NCBI RefSeq assembly: GCF_023509015.1
Contig: NZ_CP094975.1
Span: 4,395,501-4,459,500 of the forward strand
Reading direction: 5' to 3'
Length of the DNA stretch: 64,000 nucleotides
Source of the DNA: Pseudomonas abieticivorans
GTDB lineage: Bacteria; Pseudomonadota; Gammaproteobacteria; Pseudomonadales; Pseudomonadaceae
The position numbers were made by a program, and so were the translations under genes. The notes under the pieces were generated by a model. That model did no database searches. It was not told the DNA's origin and saw only the letters and a program-made list of their open reading frames with translations. Below, in pieces: positions 30,114 through 39,900 of this stretch. Each line of letters starts with the position of its first letter. Position 1 is the first letter of the stretch.

Positions 30114-30592
30114 TTGATTTGAACAGCGCAGGGCAGGGGCTTGAGGGCTACTCGCTGCTCTGTGCGCAACTGGAGTCGTTGCTGGCCGATGAACGCGACT
30201 TCATCGCCAACGCCTCGCAGTTTTCCGCGTTCCTTTATCACCAGGTCGATGACCTGAACTGGGCCGGTTTCTACCTCAACCGCAACGAGGAGCTGTTGTT
30301 GGGCCCTTTCCAGGGGCAAGTGGCCTGCGTGCGTATCCCCTTCTCCAAGGGCGTGTGCGGCGCGGCGGCGGCGACCCGGCAAACCCAGCGGGTAGAAGAT
30401 GTGCACGCGTTCCCTGGGCACATCGCCTGTGACAGCGCGTCCAACAGCGAACTGGTGGTGCCGTTGGTCAAGGAGGGGCGCCTGTTGGGCGTGCTGGACT
30501 TGGACAGCCCAAAGGTGGGGCGTTTCAGCGAAGTGGATCAGCGGGGGGTTGAAGCCTTGGTGGCGATCTTCTTGCGGTTGACTGAATGCTGA
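30110..30592 (+). CDS. msrC: Free methionine-(R)-sulfoxide reductase (GAF type, MsrC)
   Basis: This 160-residue single GAF-domain protein carries three Cys at 73, 83 and 107. Their spacing (10 and 24) equals that of E. coli fRMsr Cys84, 94 and 118. The motifs VACVRIPFSKGVCGAAA and HIACDSASNSE are characteristic. It reduces free Met-R-sulfoxide, complementing MsrB nearby. It is coupled to the DUF815 gene. Confidence 0.92.
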   Translation: MIDLNSAGQGLEGYSLLCAQLESLLADERDFIANASQFSAFLYHQVDDLNWAGFYLNRNEELLLGPFQGQVACVRIPFSKGVCGAAAATRQTQRVEDVHAFPGHIACDSASNSELVVPLVKEGRLLGVLDLDSPKVGRFSEVDQRGVEALVAIFLRLTEC

Positions 30593-30615
30593 CGTGGGTT
30601 TTATAGGGTACCGGC

Positions 30616-30715
30616 TGTAGGAACGGATTCATCCGCGAAAAGCACACCGCGTAAACCTGATGCATCACAGTGGCCAATTCGCGGATGAATCCGCTCCTAC
30701 CTGTGTAGGAGCGGC
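30616..30715. repeat. REP cluster (inverted pair plus partial copy)
   Basis: Arms at 30616-30640 and 30678-30701 are inverted. A further TGTAGGAGCGG fragment follows at 30704-30715. Confidence 0.85.
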
Positions 30716-30731
30716 GTCCGATGATCCCGGA

Positions 30732-31502
30732 TCAATCGTACGCTTTCTTCTTTCTCCAATTCTCTTCGTCGTCGTCCTTCAGCCCGTCGGTCAGCTCGCT
30801 CTGCTCGGCTTCAACCTGCGCTTCGCGGCTGCTCAGTACCATGGAGTTGGAGCGGCCCAGCAGTTTCTCCATATACGCCAATTGCTCGGCATACAACGCG
30901 GGCTCCGGTTGCTTGCGCAAGTACTGCACGCCGCGCTCGAACGCCAGGCGCGCCTGGCCTGGCTGCTCTTGTTGCAGCGCCTGTTGGCCCAGGTTGTTGA
31001 AAAACTCGATATGCAGCAGCACCAGGATATGGCGGATCTCGCGAATCCAGTGCTTGGCCTCGTTGGCCGGCAGAAAGCCGTCCTGGGCGGCGCGGGTGAT
31101 TTGGCTGTGCAAGGCTTCGAGCTGGAAACGCACGTCCTTGGCCTTGATTTCAGTCTGGATCGGCATCGGCGGGTTGTTGATCGAGATCGACTCGCCCTTG
31201 GCGATTTCCGCCTGCAGCTCGGCCAGGCGCGCCTTGGTGCCGGTATTGTTCTTGTCATGGGCCAACAGGCGCTGGTTGAGGTTCAGCTCCAGGCGCGTGA
31301 GCAACAGCTTCAGCGCCGGCGTCATGTATTGGCCGGGAAACGTCTCGGTGATCTCGCCGCAACGGCGCAAGCGGTCGTTGAGCTCGATCTTGAGCCGTGA
31401 CTTCTCCAGTTTGTTGTTCTCCACCACGTTGTTGAGGTAACCGATGGCAATCAAAATAACGATCCCCGCTACTATAAGCAGGGTGATCATGAGTGGTGTC
31501 AC
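30732..31502 (-). CDS. Membrane-anchored hypothetical protein
   Basis: This 256-residue protein has one N-terminal helix (about residues 5-25) and a long helical, charged cytoplasmic part with TPR-like features (LAFERGVQYLRKQPE). The end is acidic then basic (DDDEENWRKKK). The start is a GTG at 31502 with GAGG nine bases upstream; an ATG at 31490 is the alternative. I do not recognise a family with a defined role. I recall a protein of this kind beside the tRNA(Glu/Gly) array in other pseudomonads. Confidence 0.72.
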   Translation of the reverse strand: MTPLMITLLIVAGIVILIAIGYLNNVVENNKLEKSRLKIELNDRLRRCGEITETFPGQYMTPALKLLLTRLELNLNQRLLAHDKNNTGTKARLAELQAEIAKGESISINNPPMPIQTEIKAKDVRFQLEALHSQITRAAQDGFLPANEAKHWIREIRHILVLLHIEFFNNLGQQALQQEQPGQARLAFERGVQYLRKQPEPALYAEQLAYMEKLLGRSNSMVLSSREAQVEAEQSELTDGLKDDDEENWRKKKAYD

Positions 31503-31665
31503 GGTCTAAAGCCTCGTCAGGATGGTTTTCATTCGAGTGTAGTGGCTTCGTCTATAGGCGCATAGAGGGGAAAGCCTGATAGCGGCTTACGGCCATCGCG
31601 CGACGGATGGACGGGGCCGGGATTGGCAGTGAAGTCATTGATTTAAATAAATTTATCACAAGGGG

Positions 31666-31694
31666 TTGACGACTTCCCAAAGCATCCCTAGAAT
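31666..31694 (+). promoter_or_regulatory. Sigma-70-type promoter of the tRNA array
   Basis: TTGACG (31666-31671) and TAGAAT (31689-31694) are separated by 17 bases and lie about 60 bases before the first tRNA. A GC-rich discriminator follows, as in stable-RNA promoters. Confidence 0.85.
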
Positions 31695-31755
31695 GCGCGC
31701 CACTTGCAGCGTAAAGCACACAGCGAAGCGCAGCGAGTAGTGAATGTTGTAGTGT

Positions 31756-31831
31756 GTCCCCTTCGTCTAGTGGCCTAGGACACCGCCCTTTCACGGCGGT
31801 AACAGGGGTTCGAGTCCCCTAGGGGACGCCA
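31756..31831 (+). tRNA. tRNA-Glu (UUC)
   Basis: A full cloverleaf of 76 bases with encoded CCA. The anticodon TTC lies in the CTTTCAC loop. Confidence 0.97.
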
Positions 31832-31833
31832 TT

Positions 31834-31909
<76 letters not shown>

Positions 31910-32013
31910 TTTTTAAACGGTGTGGCCTTCGGGCGGCACTGAGTGAAACCAGGGCCAAGTCTTCGGGCTAGGGTCTGGGCACTGAACCACACACCATGTG
32001 TTTCAGTTAGCGT

Positions 32014-32089
32014 GTCCCCTTCGTCTAGTGGCCTAGGACACCGCCCTTTCACGGCGGTAACAGGGGTTCGAGTCCCCTAGGGGACGCCA
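32014..32089 (+). tRNA. tRNA-Glu (UUC), second copy
   Basis: Identical to the first tRNA-Glu copy, 258 bases downstream of it. Confidence 0.97.
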
Positions 32090-32092
32090 TTT

Positions 32093-32168
<76 letters not shown>

Positions 32169-32175
32169 TATTCGT

Positions 32176-32206
32176 CAAAAACGCCGCTCATTGAGCGGCG
32201 TTTTTG
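32176..32206 (+). terminator. Intrinsic terminator after Glu-Gly-Glu-Gly
   Basis: The stem ACGCCGCTCA/TGAGCGGCGT is followed by TTTTT. Confidence 0.9.
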
Positions 32207-32315
32207 TGTGTGAGGGAAAATTTTTGATTGAAGGGCTTGCCAAGCTCGCCAAATCAGTCCAAAATCGCCTCCATCGAAAGTGATGAGTAAAAACTCAACG
32301 TTTTCAACAAGATAC

Positions 32316-32391
<76 letters not shown>

Positions 32392-32432
32392 AACATGGCA
32401 GCAAAGCATTCAGCAGAGTGCTTTGATGATCG

Positions 32433-32463
32433 AAAAAAGGCCCCTTTTGGGGCCTTTTTTTGT
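32433..32463 (+). terminator. Intrinsic terminator after the last tRNA-Gly
   Basis: The stem AAAAGGCCCC/GGGGCCTTTT is followed by T. It marks the boundary where base composition drops into the accessory region. Confidence 0.9.
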
Positions 32464-32739
32464 TGCCTGTACATAAATATACATATCCTTCGGTTGCTAC
32501 CTCTAATTTTTGAGGTGTTCGTACGTCAGATCGCAATGGCCGACAACAGTTGATTTCAAATAGACCATCCTGTCTTTAAGTATGCGCAAGAAGCTTTGCT
32601 TGTTTGACGCAGATTGCGGAATAGCCCAGTTGTTCGCGGTCGAGCGCTGTTGTAGTACTATTTTCGGCTCTGCTGGATGACGACTACTGACAATAGGTTT
32701 GCGCTGCCATCATATTGATATCCTTATAACCAGTAACTT

Positions 32740-32870
32740 GATGCTCTGGCTGAGGTGACCACAAGCATCGTATCGTTAGCATGCTTCGCCGTTGGAGCAG
32801 TCGCAGTACTTGAGCAACTACCGGTGCGCGCTTAAACCCAGGTATCTGTCCTTGCCGAAAACGCCGGTAA
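32740..32870 (-). pseudogene. Decayed rhs core fragment
   Basis: Read on the minus strand, this stretch resembles 39119-39250 of the intact rhs core (shared GATGCTCTGGCTGAG, GTTGGAGCAGTCGC) but has many substitutions and no open frame. A similar degenerate copy lies at 36121-36250. The 280 bases before it (32464-32739) hold no gene; they may be further decayed rhs sequence. Confidence 0.6.
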
Positions 32871-32914
32871 AACGCACAATTCGGCTTAAAGTCATATGTG
32901 TTATTATAAACTTC

Positions 32915-33409
32915 CTAAATGTTCTTCCATTCCGTAACCCACGGGTGATGGATGATCGTCGGAGATAGTTCGGTCATTATTGTGATGAATGTACGTTTAA
33001 TGTTGCTAAATATGTCTATTAGCTCTGAGGCATGAATTTTTTCGATCTTCGGGTCGGGTTTCCAATCAGTATTGCTTGTACAGGAAATTTCATAAAAGTC
33101 ATTAATGTTTGAATAGTCGAGTTTTAGATATCTTTCTATTCCTTGTTCATAAAAATCTATATTGGCGGATTGCCTGATTTCCAGTGCTTTAATTGTGGCA
33201 GGTAATTGCTCGAGAAATACCGGCAGGTCAGTTCCAGTGTCAACGGGCCAGTGGTCCTGTCCGAATCCAGAGACTTTAAAGTCTACTTGATGCTCTATGA
33301 ATCGACATACGTCTACTAAAATTGATCGGATATCATCTTCCTCCGTATTGTAGGTGCGAGGAATAAAATCACCGAAACAGCGATCTTTAACGAATATTTC
33401 TATTTCCAT
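32915..33409 (-). CDS. Probable immunity protein for the displaced Rhs tip
   Basis: This 164-residue acidic, AT-rich protein overlaps the 3' end of the Rhs tip by 23 bases, the expected place for a cognate immunity gene. It has no signal peptide or membrane helix, so it should act in the cytoplasm. I recognise no named family. Its 3' part recurs in decayed form at 36310-36450. Role inferred from position only. Confidence 0.6.
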   Translation of the reverse strand: MEIEIFVKDRCFGDFIPRTYNTEEDDIRSILVDVCRFIEHQVDFKVSGFGQDHWPVDTGTDLPVFLEQLPATIKALEIRQSANIDFYEQGIERYLKLDYSNINDFYEISCTSNTDWKPDPKIEKIHASELIDIFSNIKRTFITIMTELSPTIIHHPWVTEWKNI

Positions 33410-34618
33410 TTAAACTATTCCAGTACTGGGTATGCGGTTTTAAGTCCGCCGGGTTGGGCATTAACATTGCAGCTCTTACGGTGATGATATCTCCGTTTAG
33501 CGTGATCACTTGACCAAGATCAGGTGGGATTTGTATTTTTGTTGGTTCATTAATTTTTATACTGCCAATGATTTGCGAGGCTTGATCATTGTTAAGCCAT
33601 TGTCGTTGGTTTTTGCCAGTGCCGCGTGCCCGGTCAAGTAGACGTTGGGTATTCCTGGCTTCAGCACCATGCTCACTGAATGTATGGCCAAATTGTTTAA
33701 CGCTTTTCCAGTTGAATTTATCTGTTGAATCGCAGTTCAGCCCCCACGGATCAACCCACCCAACCGCATTCGGCGCGTACTGATAAAAGATTGATCCCAC
33801 CAGCAATCCAATCTGATCAGTCTGTGTAAGCCGCCCAACATCCGGATCATAAAACCTAAACGTGTTGTGGTGCAGCCCGGTTTCGCGGTCAAGGTATTGG
33901 CCCTGAAAACGTAGGTTCTGTTCCTGCCCACCCTGAGTACGATGCCATTCGTCGCGGCTGTTGCCCCAGGCTTTGAATTCGCCGTGCCATACGCTCAGGC
34001 CGTGTTCGTCGGTGAGTTGTTCAGGTAGGCCGGCGATGTTGGTGTGGAAGTAGTAGATCTGATCGCTACCAGGGTTGCCGTCGATTCGAGCGAGTGGCTC
34101 GTAGTTGTTGGTGCCGGCGTAAAGATAGAGGCTGGGCCGTCCATCCTGGACTTCCTGCAGCAGGCGTAGGCCTTGCCACTGGAAGTCGGTGCGCTGGTAA
34201 GGCTGGTGATCGTCGTTTCGGTAGATCTGTTTGCCGATGCGCCGGCCCAGCGGGTCGTACCGGCAGTGGATGCGCAGACGTTCGCCGTGTTTGCTCTGTC
34301 GCACAAAGATCAAGCGCTGTTCGGCGTCGTATTCAAAAAACGTTGCACAGTGTGGCTGCGGACGCGTTTTTCGCTGAGGCGCCCGAAGTGGTTGCATTTG
34401 TCTTCGAGCACCTGCACGCGGTTGTGTTTGACGTAGCCACGCAGCACGCCATTCTGAGTCAGGTTGGCGGCGGTGTCGTAGTTTAAGGTTTCACTATTAT
34501 GATCGGCATCTGCGGTGTCGCGCTGATAGCGATCGACGCATCCGCCAGGCAGTTGGCTATCGATTTGCTCGCCTCGATAGGGTAATATGCTGGCGTAGCA
34601 ATACATAAAAATACTCAA
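33387..34618 (-). pseudogene. Displaced Rhs C-terminal tip with alternative toxin domain
   Basis: This is the end of an Rhs core without its N-terminal two-thirds. From about 34510 to 33745 it is nearly identical to 37212-37985 of the intact rhs gene, ending at VGWVDPWGL. A different C-terminal domain of about 115 residues follows (KSVKQFGHTFSEHGAEA onward), of a kind I have seen on other Rhs proteins but cannot assign an activity. A two-base expansion in an A-run near 34336-34341 shifts the frame, and nine bases are lost in-frame near 34390 relative to the intact gene. It is probably not expressed alone but can recombine with the intact gene. Confidence 0.75.
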
Positions 34619-34649
34619 AATGTTTAAAGTTTTTAAATTAATTGTTGCG

Positions 34650-35075
34650 CTATGTTTTTAGCTTTGTTCTGGAAAAGGACAGCGTTCCAGCGATAACTTC
34701 AATATAATGTTTATTGCTTTGAATTATAAAATGTTTGTATTCTGTTCTGTCATATTCTTTCCAGTCAGGGAAATAGCTCTTTCTTTCTGTAGTTAGTTTC
34801 TTAAGCCAAGAAGATTCACTGACTACCCAATAGCAAGAATTGAAATCATCATCTTCCCTGTTGGGGTAGTAATTTAGTCGCTTGTGTCTTTCAAGTTTTA
34901 TTCCCCATACTTGCTTGAGATTTAACGCTCCAGCAAGCTTTGAGTATCTGTTGGCACTCAGCCAAATTTTAAATAAGATTTCTAAGTTGTCACCTTCGTT
35001 GTTAATGCAAACGTCATCATTGGGGGCTTGCTAAACTGGTAATTCAATAGGCGTCGCTCTATCTTGGTTGCTCAT
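34650..35075 (-). pseudogene. Immunity-like gene with an in-frame amber codon
   Basis: From ATG 35075 one frame runs 141 codons to a TAG at 34650, broken only by a TAG at codon 15 (35033-35031). The 126 residues after it (GDNLEILFKIWLSANRYSK onward) lack any ATG, GTG or TTG, so an ordinary ORF scan misses them. They are charged and aromatic, with AT-rich codons as in neighbouring immunity candidates. It lies between Rhs fragments, so an orphan immunity gene is the best guess. No family recognised. Confidence 0.6.
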
Positions 35076-35570
35076 GCGTCATCCATTATATTTCGGAACT
35101 TTCGATGTCCCTTTGTAAGGTAGTCCATTTTACGTCATCGTATGACGTCAGTCGGTCAGAACAGCATTTATAATTGTTAGTATTCATTTTAGTTTGCCTG
35201 GGTTTAGAGCCTGTTTGATGACGCCAATCACTGCGGAGACTTGTCCTCCGCTTGAGCTAAATTTTAAAACTGTTAGTTTTACCTGTTGTGTATGTTATTA
35301 ATTTTACTTGGTTGTATAAGATTTAAATATAATGCCCATTATTTTTAGTGGAGGTAGAGCGTTCCCTCATCTTTGCTTTACATAAAACGTGTTCGAGCCC
35401 TCCTACCCATATCGTCAAATAGATAAAATGTAGAAGTTTCTTTGTTTGATGTCCTATTGGTATCTCCATTACCTTGGTGGTGCAGATAACATTATAAATG
35501 TTTATTAATATGCTAATATATTTAATGGGTTTTCATCATTTCTAGGCTAAATATTATTTATGCTAAATTA
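35076..35570. other. AT-rich stretch without a recognisable gene
   Basis: About 495 bases with many stops in all frames. A short minus-strand frame (ending FYLFDDMGRRARTRFM near 35383) might be a toxin remnant, but it is too short to call. Confidence 0.5.
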
Positions 35571-35900
35571 TTATGTTTGCTTGTCTAGTCTATTTAGAAG
35601 CTCGGTGATCTCATACTTATTTTTATCATATGGCGGTCGCCAAAGTATAATGTCATTTTCGATCCATTTGTCATATTCATAGCTTCCAATTTTCTCGGAT
35701 AAGCTATGGCTAAGGGTTTTTCTTGCGGCAGCTAATTTATTAAGAATATCGTTCTCTCTAAAAAATAATAATAACGCTAGCGCAGTATTTTCTCTTTCTT
35801 CAAAACCAGAACCTATTTTGTCAATTGTAATCACCATTTCGTCCAAGTGGCTCAAAATTCTCTTTAGCGTTGAAGTTTTAATTTTGCACATTCCGCTCAT
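35571..35900 (-). CDS. Small hypothetical protein, possibly an orphan immunity protein
   Basis: This 109-residue protein is helical and charged, with no signal peptide. Features include LDEMVITIDKIGSG and a C-terminal DKWIENDIILWRPPYDKNK. It lies between Rhs cassettes, the usual place for orphan immunity genes, and has AT-rich codons. No cognate toxin domain is adjacent. Ribosome binding site is weak. Function unknown. Confidence 0.5.
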   Translation of the reverse strand: MSGMCKIKTSTLKRILSHLDEMVITIDKIGSGFEERENTALALLLFFRENDILNKLAAARKTLSHSLSEKIGSYEYDKWIENDIILWRPPYDKNKYEITELLNRLDKQT

Positions 35901-36120
35901 ATCGTCTATGTCTTTTTAGTAAAAGAGGTTTGTCTGGTTAATATCGCATTTTTACTTTGAGTCTCTCAAAGCCTATATTGTTTCTTTCTATGTGCGGCTC
36001 TTCAGCGTCTTATATTAAATTCAACATGGTTGCAAGATCGGTATGGTTTGATTCTAAATTTTTCATTTGCGTCGGCCATGCCAGTGGCTTTCCTTCGGTT
36101 TTTAGCAAAAACTGAGAGCG
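35901..36120. other. AT-rich spacer without a gene
   Basis: 220 bases with nothing recognisable. It links an orphan immunity-like gene to a decayed rhs block. Confidence 0.5.
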
Positions 36121-36250
36121 CGCGTTAACGGTCTGGCTGAGGTGGCCAAGAGCATCGTATGGTTAGTAGGCTTCGGTGTTAGCATCCGCAGTACTTAAGC
36201 TACTGCCCGCACGCGCTTAATCTCAGATATCTGTGCTTGCCGAGGGCGTC
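36121..36250 (-). pseudogene. Second decayed rhs core fragment
   Basis: It aligns by eye with 39112-39245 of the rhs core and with the remnant at 32740-32870 (shared TCTGGCTGAGGTG, GCATCGTAT, CAGTACTT). No open frame. Confidence 0.6.
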
Positions 36251-36309
36251 GAATTGCGCTCGATCCGGGTTGAGCGTGATACTTGCTCTCATAAAATACC
36301 GAATTTTTT

Positions 36310-36450
36310 ATTCCGTAACACACGGATGATTGATAATCGTCGAAGACGGTTCGGTAATTATTTAATAAATATTCGATTCACGCTGGTAAATATCTCTATT
36401 ATTTTTGAAGTGTGATTTTTTTGATCTGTAGATGGTTTTTAATTCCGATG
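36310..36450 (-). pseudogene. Decayed 3' end of an immunity gene
   Basis: It aligns by eye with 32929-33060, the 3' part of the immunity gene at 32915-33409 (shared ATTCCGTAAC, GGATGATCGTCG-like and GTTCGGT segments). The frame is broken. Together with the adjacent rhs remnant it forms a diverged direct repeat of about 330 bases. Confidence 0.6.
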
Positions 36451-36472
36451 GGTCGGGGCTACTCTGATAACA

Positions 36473-36901
36473 CTACTGGCTGTCGTCTAATGCGCCAAAT
36501 TCTATATCATTTTCAAATGAAAGATTTATGCACCAAGACACGTCCTTTGCTAATAAGTAATGAGATTGAGGGATTTCGATGAAGCAGGATATAAATTTTA
36601 TTAAATTTGTGTTTGAAGTCAAGTACGCGTTTTCGGTTAGATTGTCACCTAAATAAATTAACTCGCTTGTTTTAGCGATTAACCCTTGTAATGGCTCTAT
36701 GAACTGAACCATGTCTGAAATCGCCCTATTGTTACTGGTTTTGGCGTATTTATAGTTGTTTAATTTACAAAAGGCAACTCTGTTCCCCGAGAAAGGATAT
36801 TTTTTTTCAATCAATTCAAATAATAAATCGGCTGGGCCGAGGTTGCTCACATGAATTTTCTTTCGGCGGCACAGGTCAATTAAATCTGAATCATAGGACA
36901 T
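36473..36901 (-). CDS. Probable immunity protein of the full-length Rhs effector
   Basis: This 142-residue protein starts seven bases after the rhs stop with AAGG upstream. It has no export signal. The sequence is AT-rich like the toxin tip next to it, which points to the two travelling as one cassette. It should bind and block the C-terminal toxin in the cytoplasm. No family recognised; the role rests on position. Confidence 0.68.
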   Translation of the reverse strand: MSYDSDLIDLCRRKKIHVSNLGPADLLFELIEKKYPFSGNRVAFCKLNNYKYAKTSNNRAISDMVQFIEPLQGLIAKTSELIYLGDNLTENAYLTSNTNLIKFISCFIEIPQSHYLLAKDVSWCINLSFENDIEFGALDDSQ

Positions 36902-36907
36902 GGATTT

Positions 36908-39900
36908 TTAACCTTCGCAACTAGATGGTTTTCTGAAATTTTTCTGAATTTTAGTCACGGTTTTTTGAGTGGCTTCAAATAGAAAGTGCGGACCTTTTTC
37001 TTTTCCGGACCAAGTATTTATGTGAGCCTTGTTTTTCTCGTCAAATTCAACCCTGAAACCTATTTTGCCATCTGCGGTCTGCATTCCGATCGGTTGTCCT
37101 TTGATGTCACTGAAGCGGCCTAGGGTTTCCTTCTCAGCTTTGAATCCTCTTTCTTCTAACCACTTAATGGCAGCGTTTCGAGCTCGCTCATAAGTTTCGA
37201 GTTTTTTTACTTCCAACCCTAACGGATCAACCCACCCAACCGCATTCGGCGCGTACTGATAAAGATTGATCCCACCCAGCAATCCAATCGGATCAGTCTG
37301 TGTAAACCGCCCCACATCCGGATCATAAAACCTAAACGTGTTGTAGTGCAGCCCGGTTTCCCGGTCAAGGTATTGGCCCTGAAAACGCAGGTTCTGTTCC
37401 TGCCCGCTCTGGGTATGATGCCATTCGTCGCGGCTGTTGCCCCATGCTTTGAATTCGCCGTGCCATACGCTCAGGCCGTGTTCGTCGGTCAGTTGTTCGG
37501 GCAGGCCGGCGAGGTTGGTGTGGAAGTAGTAGATCTGCTCGCTACCCGGGTTGCCGTCGATTCGAGCGAGTGGCTCGTAGCTGTCGGTGTTGGCGTAAAG
37601 ATAGAGGCTGGGCCTTCCATCCTGGACTTCCTGCAGCAGGCGTAGGCCTTGCCACTGGAAATCGGTGCGCTGGTACGGCAGGTGATCGTCGTTTCGGTAG
37701 GCATGTTTGCCGATGCGCCGGCCCAGCGGGTCGTACTGGTAGTGGATACGCAGGTGTTCGCCGTATTTGCTCTGCTGCACGTAGATCAAGCGCTGTTCTG
37801 CGTCGTACTCAAAACGTTGCACGGTGTGGCTGCCGATGCGCTTTTCGCTGAGGCGCCCGAAGCGGTCGTAGCGGTAGCGTTTGTCTTCGAATACCTGCAC
37901 GCGGTTGTGTTTGACGTGGCCACGCAGTACGCCGTTCTGCATCAGGTTGGCGGCGGCGTCGTAGTTGAAGGTTTCGCTGTGCTGACCGGGCGTTTGTGGG
38001 GTGTGTTGGTAGTGCTGGCGGATGCGCTCGGTGGGGTCGTAGCGGTACTGCTGGCTGAGGGTGTGGCTTTTGCCGTTGCCCCTGGCGGGCTCGAAGCGGC
38101 CGATCACGGCGTCTTTGGGCGAGTGTTTGTTATCCCGGCGTTGGGTTTGGGTGAGTACTTCGGCAATCAGGTTGTCGCAGGCGTCGTACTCGTAGTCCTT
38201 GCTCAGCAGCGGTAATTCTTCGCGGGCGGCGTTGTGGTAGTGCAGGGCCTTTTGCGCGAGTCGGCCGTTGCGGTCATAGCGGGTGCGGGTGTGCAGTTGG
38301 CCCTGGGTACGCAGCACTTCTTCATGGAGGTTGTCGCGCTCGAAATCACAGATTACTCGGCCACCTAGGTTGATCTGGTGCAGGTGGCCGCTGCCGTAGT
38401 ACAGGTGGTTGATGGTGCGCTGGTCGGGCAGGGTCAGGGTTTCGAGGTTGCCCAGTTCGTCGTAGTGGGATTTCAGCTCGCCGGTAGCGCTGGTTTCACT
38501 GAGCAGGTGCCCGGCCTTGTCGTAGCTGAACGCCAGTGGTTGCTGCTGGCCGTTGAGGTCGGTGAAGGTGATCGACAGTAGGTTGTCGGCGTTGTCGTAG
38601 GTGTAGTCGGTGACGCCGTCGGCAGTGTTTTTTTTGATCAAGCGCCCGGCGGCATCACGTTCGAAACGGTGTTTGAGCGGCGGGCAGTCATCGTCCTTCG
38701 CGTCGCTGTCATCGGCCGCTGAGGCTGGGACAGGCACATGATCCACGCCGCAGACATCGCCGACGGCGTTATAGTGGTAACAGCACCCGCTGCCGTCCAG
38801 GTCGCGCTGGGCCACCAGCCGATCCAGTGGGTCCCAACCGAAGGCGTAGGCTTCGTTGTTTTCGTTGGTCAGCTTTTTCAGGCGGCCATAGGCGTCGTAG
38901 CTCAAGCGCACACTGTGGCCCTGGGCATCGGTACGCTGTTTGACCCGGCCACTGAGGTCGTACTGGTAGCAGGTGGTCTGCTGGGCGGGGTCGGTGTAGC
39001 CGATGATCTGGCCTGCGCTGTCGCGCTCGTAGCGGTCGAGACGGCCGTCCGGGCGTTCGCTTTCAATCAGTAGGCCGCGCCGGTCATAGCGGTAGTGCTG
39101 GCTTTCACCGCGTGCGTTGATGCTCTGGCTGAGCTGACCGCGGGCATCGTAGCGGTAGTGGGTTTCGGCGTTGGAGCAGTCGCGGTAGCTGAGCAGTTGA
39201 CTGTGCGTGTTCCAGCCCAGGGTTTTGTGTTTGCCTGTGGCGTCGGTGATGGACACCACCCGGCCTTGCGGGTCGTAGCCGTAATGGGTGGTGTGCCCGA
39301 GCGGGTCTTGTTCGCTGAGCAGGTTGCCGCGTTCATCGTAGCGGTAGGTGCGGGTGCAGCCGCCGCGGTCGGTGATGCTCAGCGGCAGTGCCCAGTGCTC
39401 GGTGTAGTAGAGGCGCTCGCTGCGGCCCAGCGGGTCGCGGGTTTCGATCAGGCGGCCGATTTCGTCGTAAGCGTAATGCCACTCGCCGCCTTGTGGGTCG
39501 GTGGTTTTGAGCAATTGCCCCGCCAGCATGTCGTCCCGCCAGCATTGGCCCAACGGGTCGATATGCTGATAGACCTCGTACAGCGGGCCCCAGAAATAAT
39601 GATCCGTGCGGCCGAGGCTATCCACGACACGGGTTTCGCCTTTTTCCAGGTCATAGCTGAAGTGGTAGTCCTCGCCATCGCTGCCCCAGTGCCGCACCAC
39701 GCGCCATTCATGGTCGGGTTGCGGTTCGAGCAAAGGCGGCAGGGTGTACGGAGTGCCATCGGCGCGCACGGGTTGCGGACGGTATTGCGGGACGGCGAAT
39801 ATGGCCCATTGATAGTGGCGGGTGGCGCCGCTGGCCAGGGTGTGGCTACTCAGGTAATGCTCGGGGGTATAGGTAAAGCGCCGCACGACTTGGCCATTGG

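Noticed and set aside
32615..32640. tRNA-Gly-like fragment (GCGGAATAGCCCAGTTG) as an att remnant
   Set aside because: Only a 5' part resembles tRNA-Gly, whereas integrases use the 3' end. The stretch borders a decayed rhs fragment, so chance or rhs ancestry is as likely.
36233..36415. 60-codon plus-strand frame
   Set aside because: Lies opposite the decayed rhs/immunity block, has no ribosome binding site and no family.
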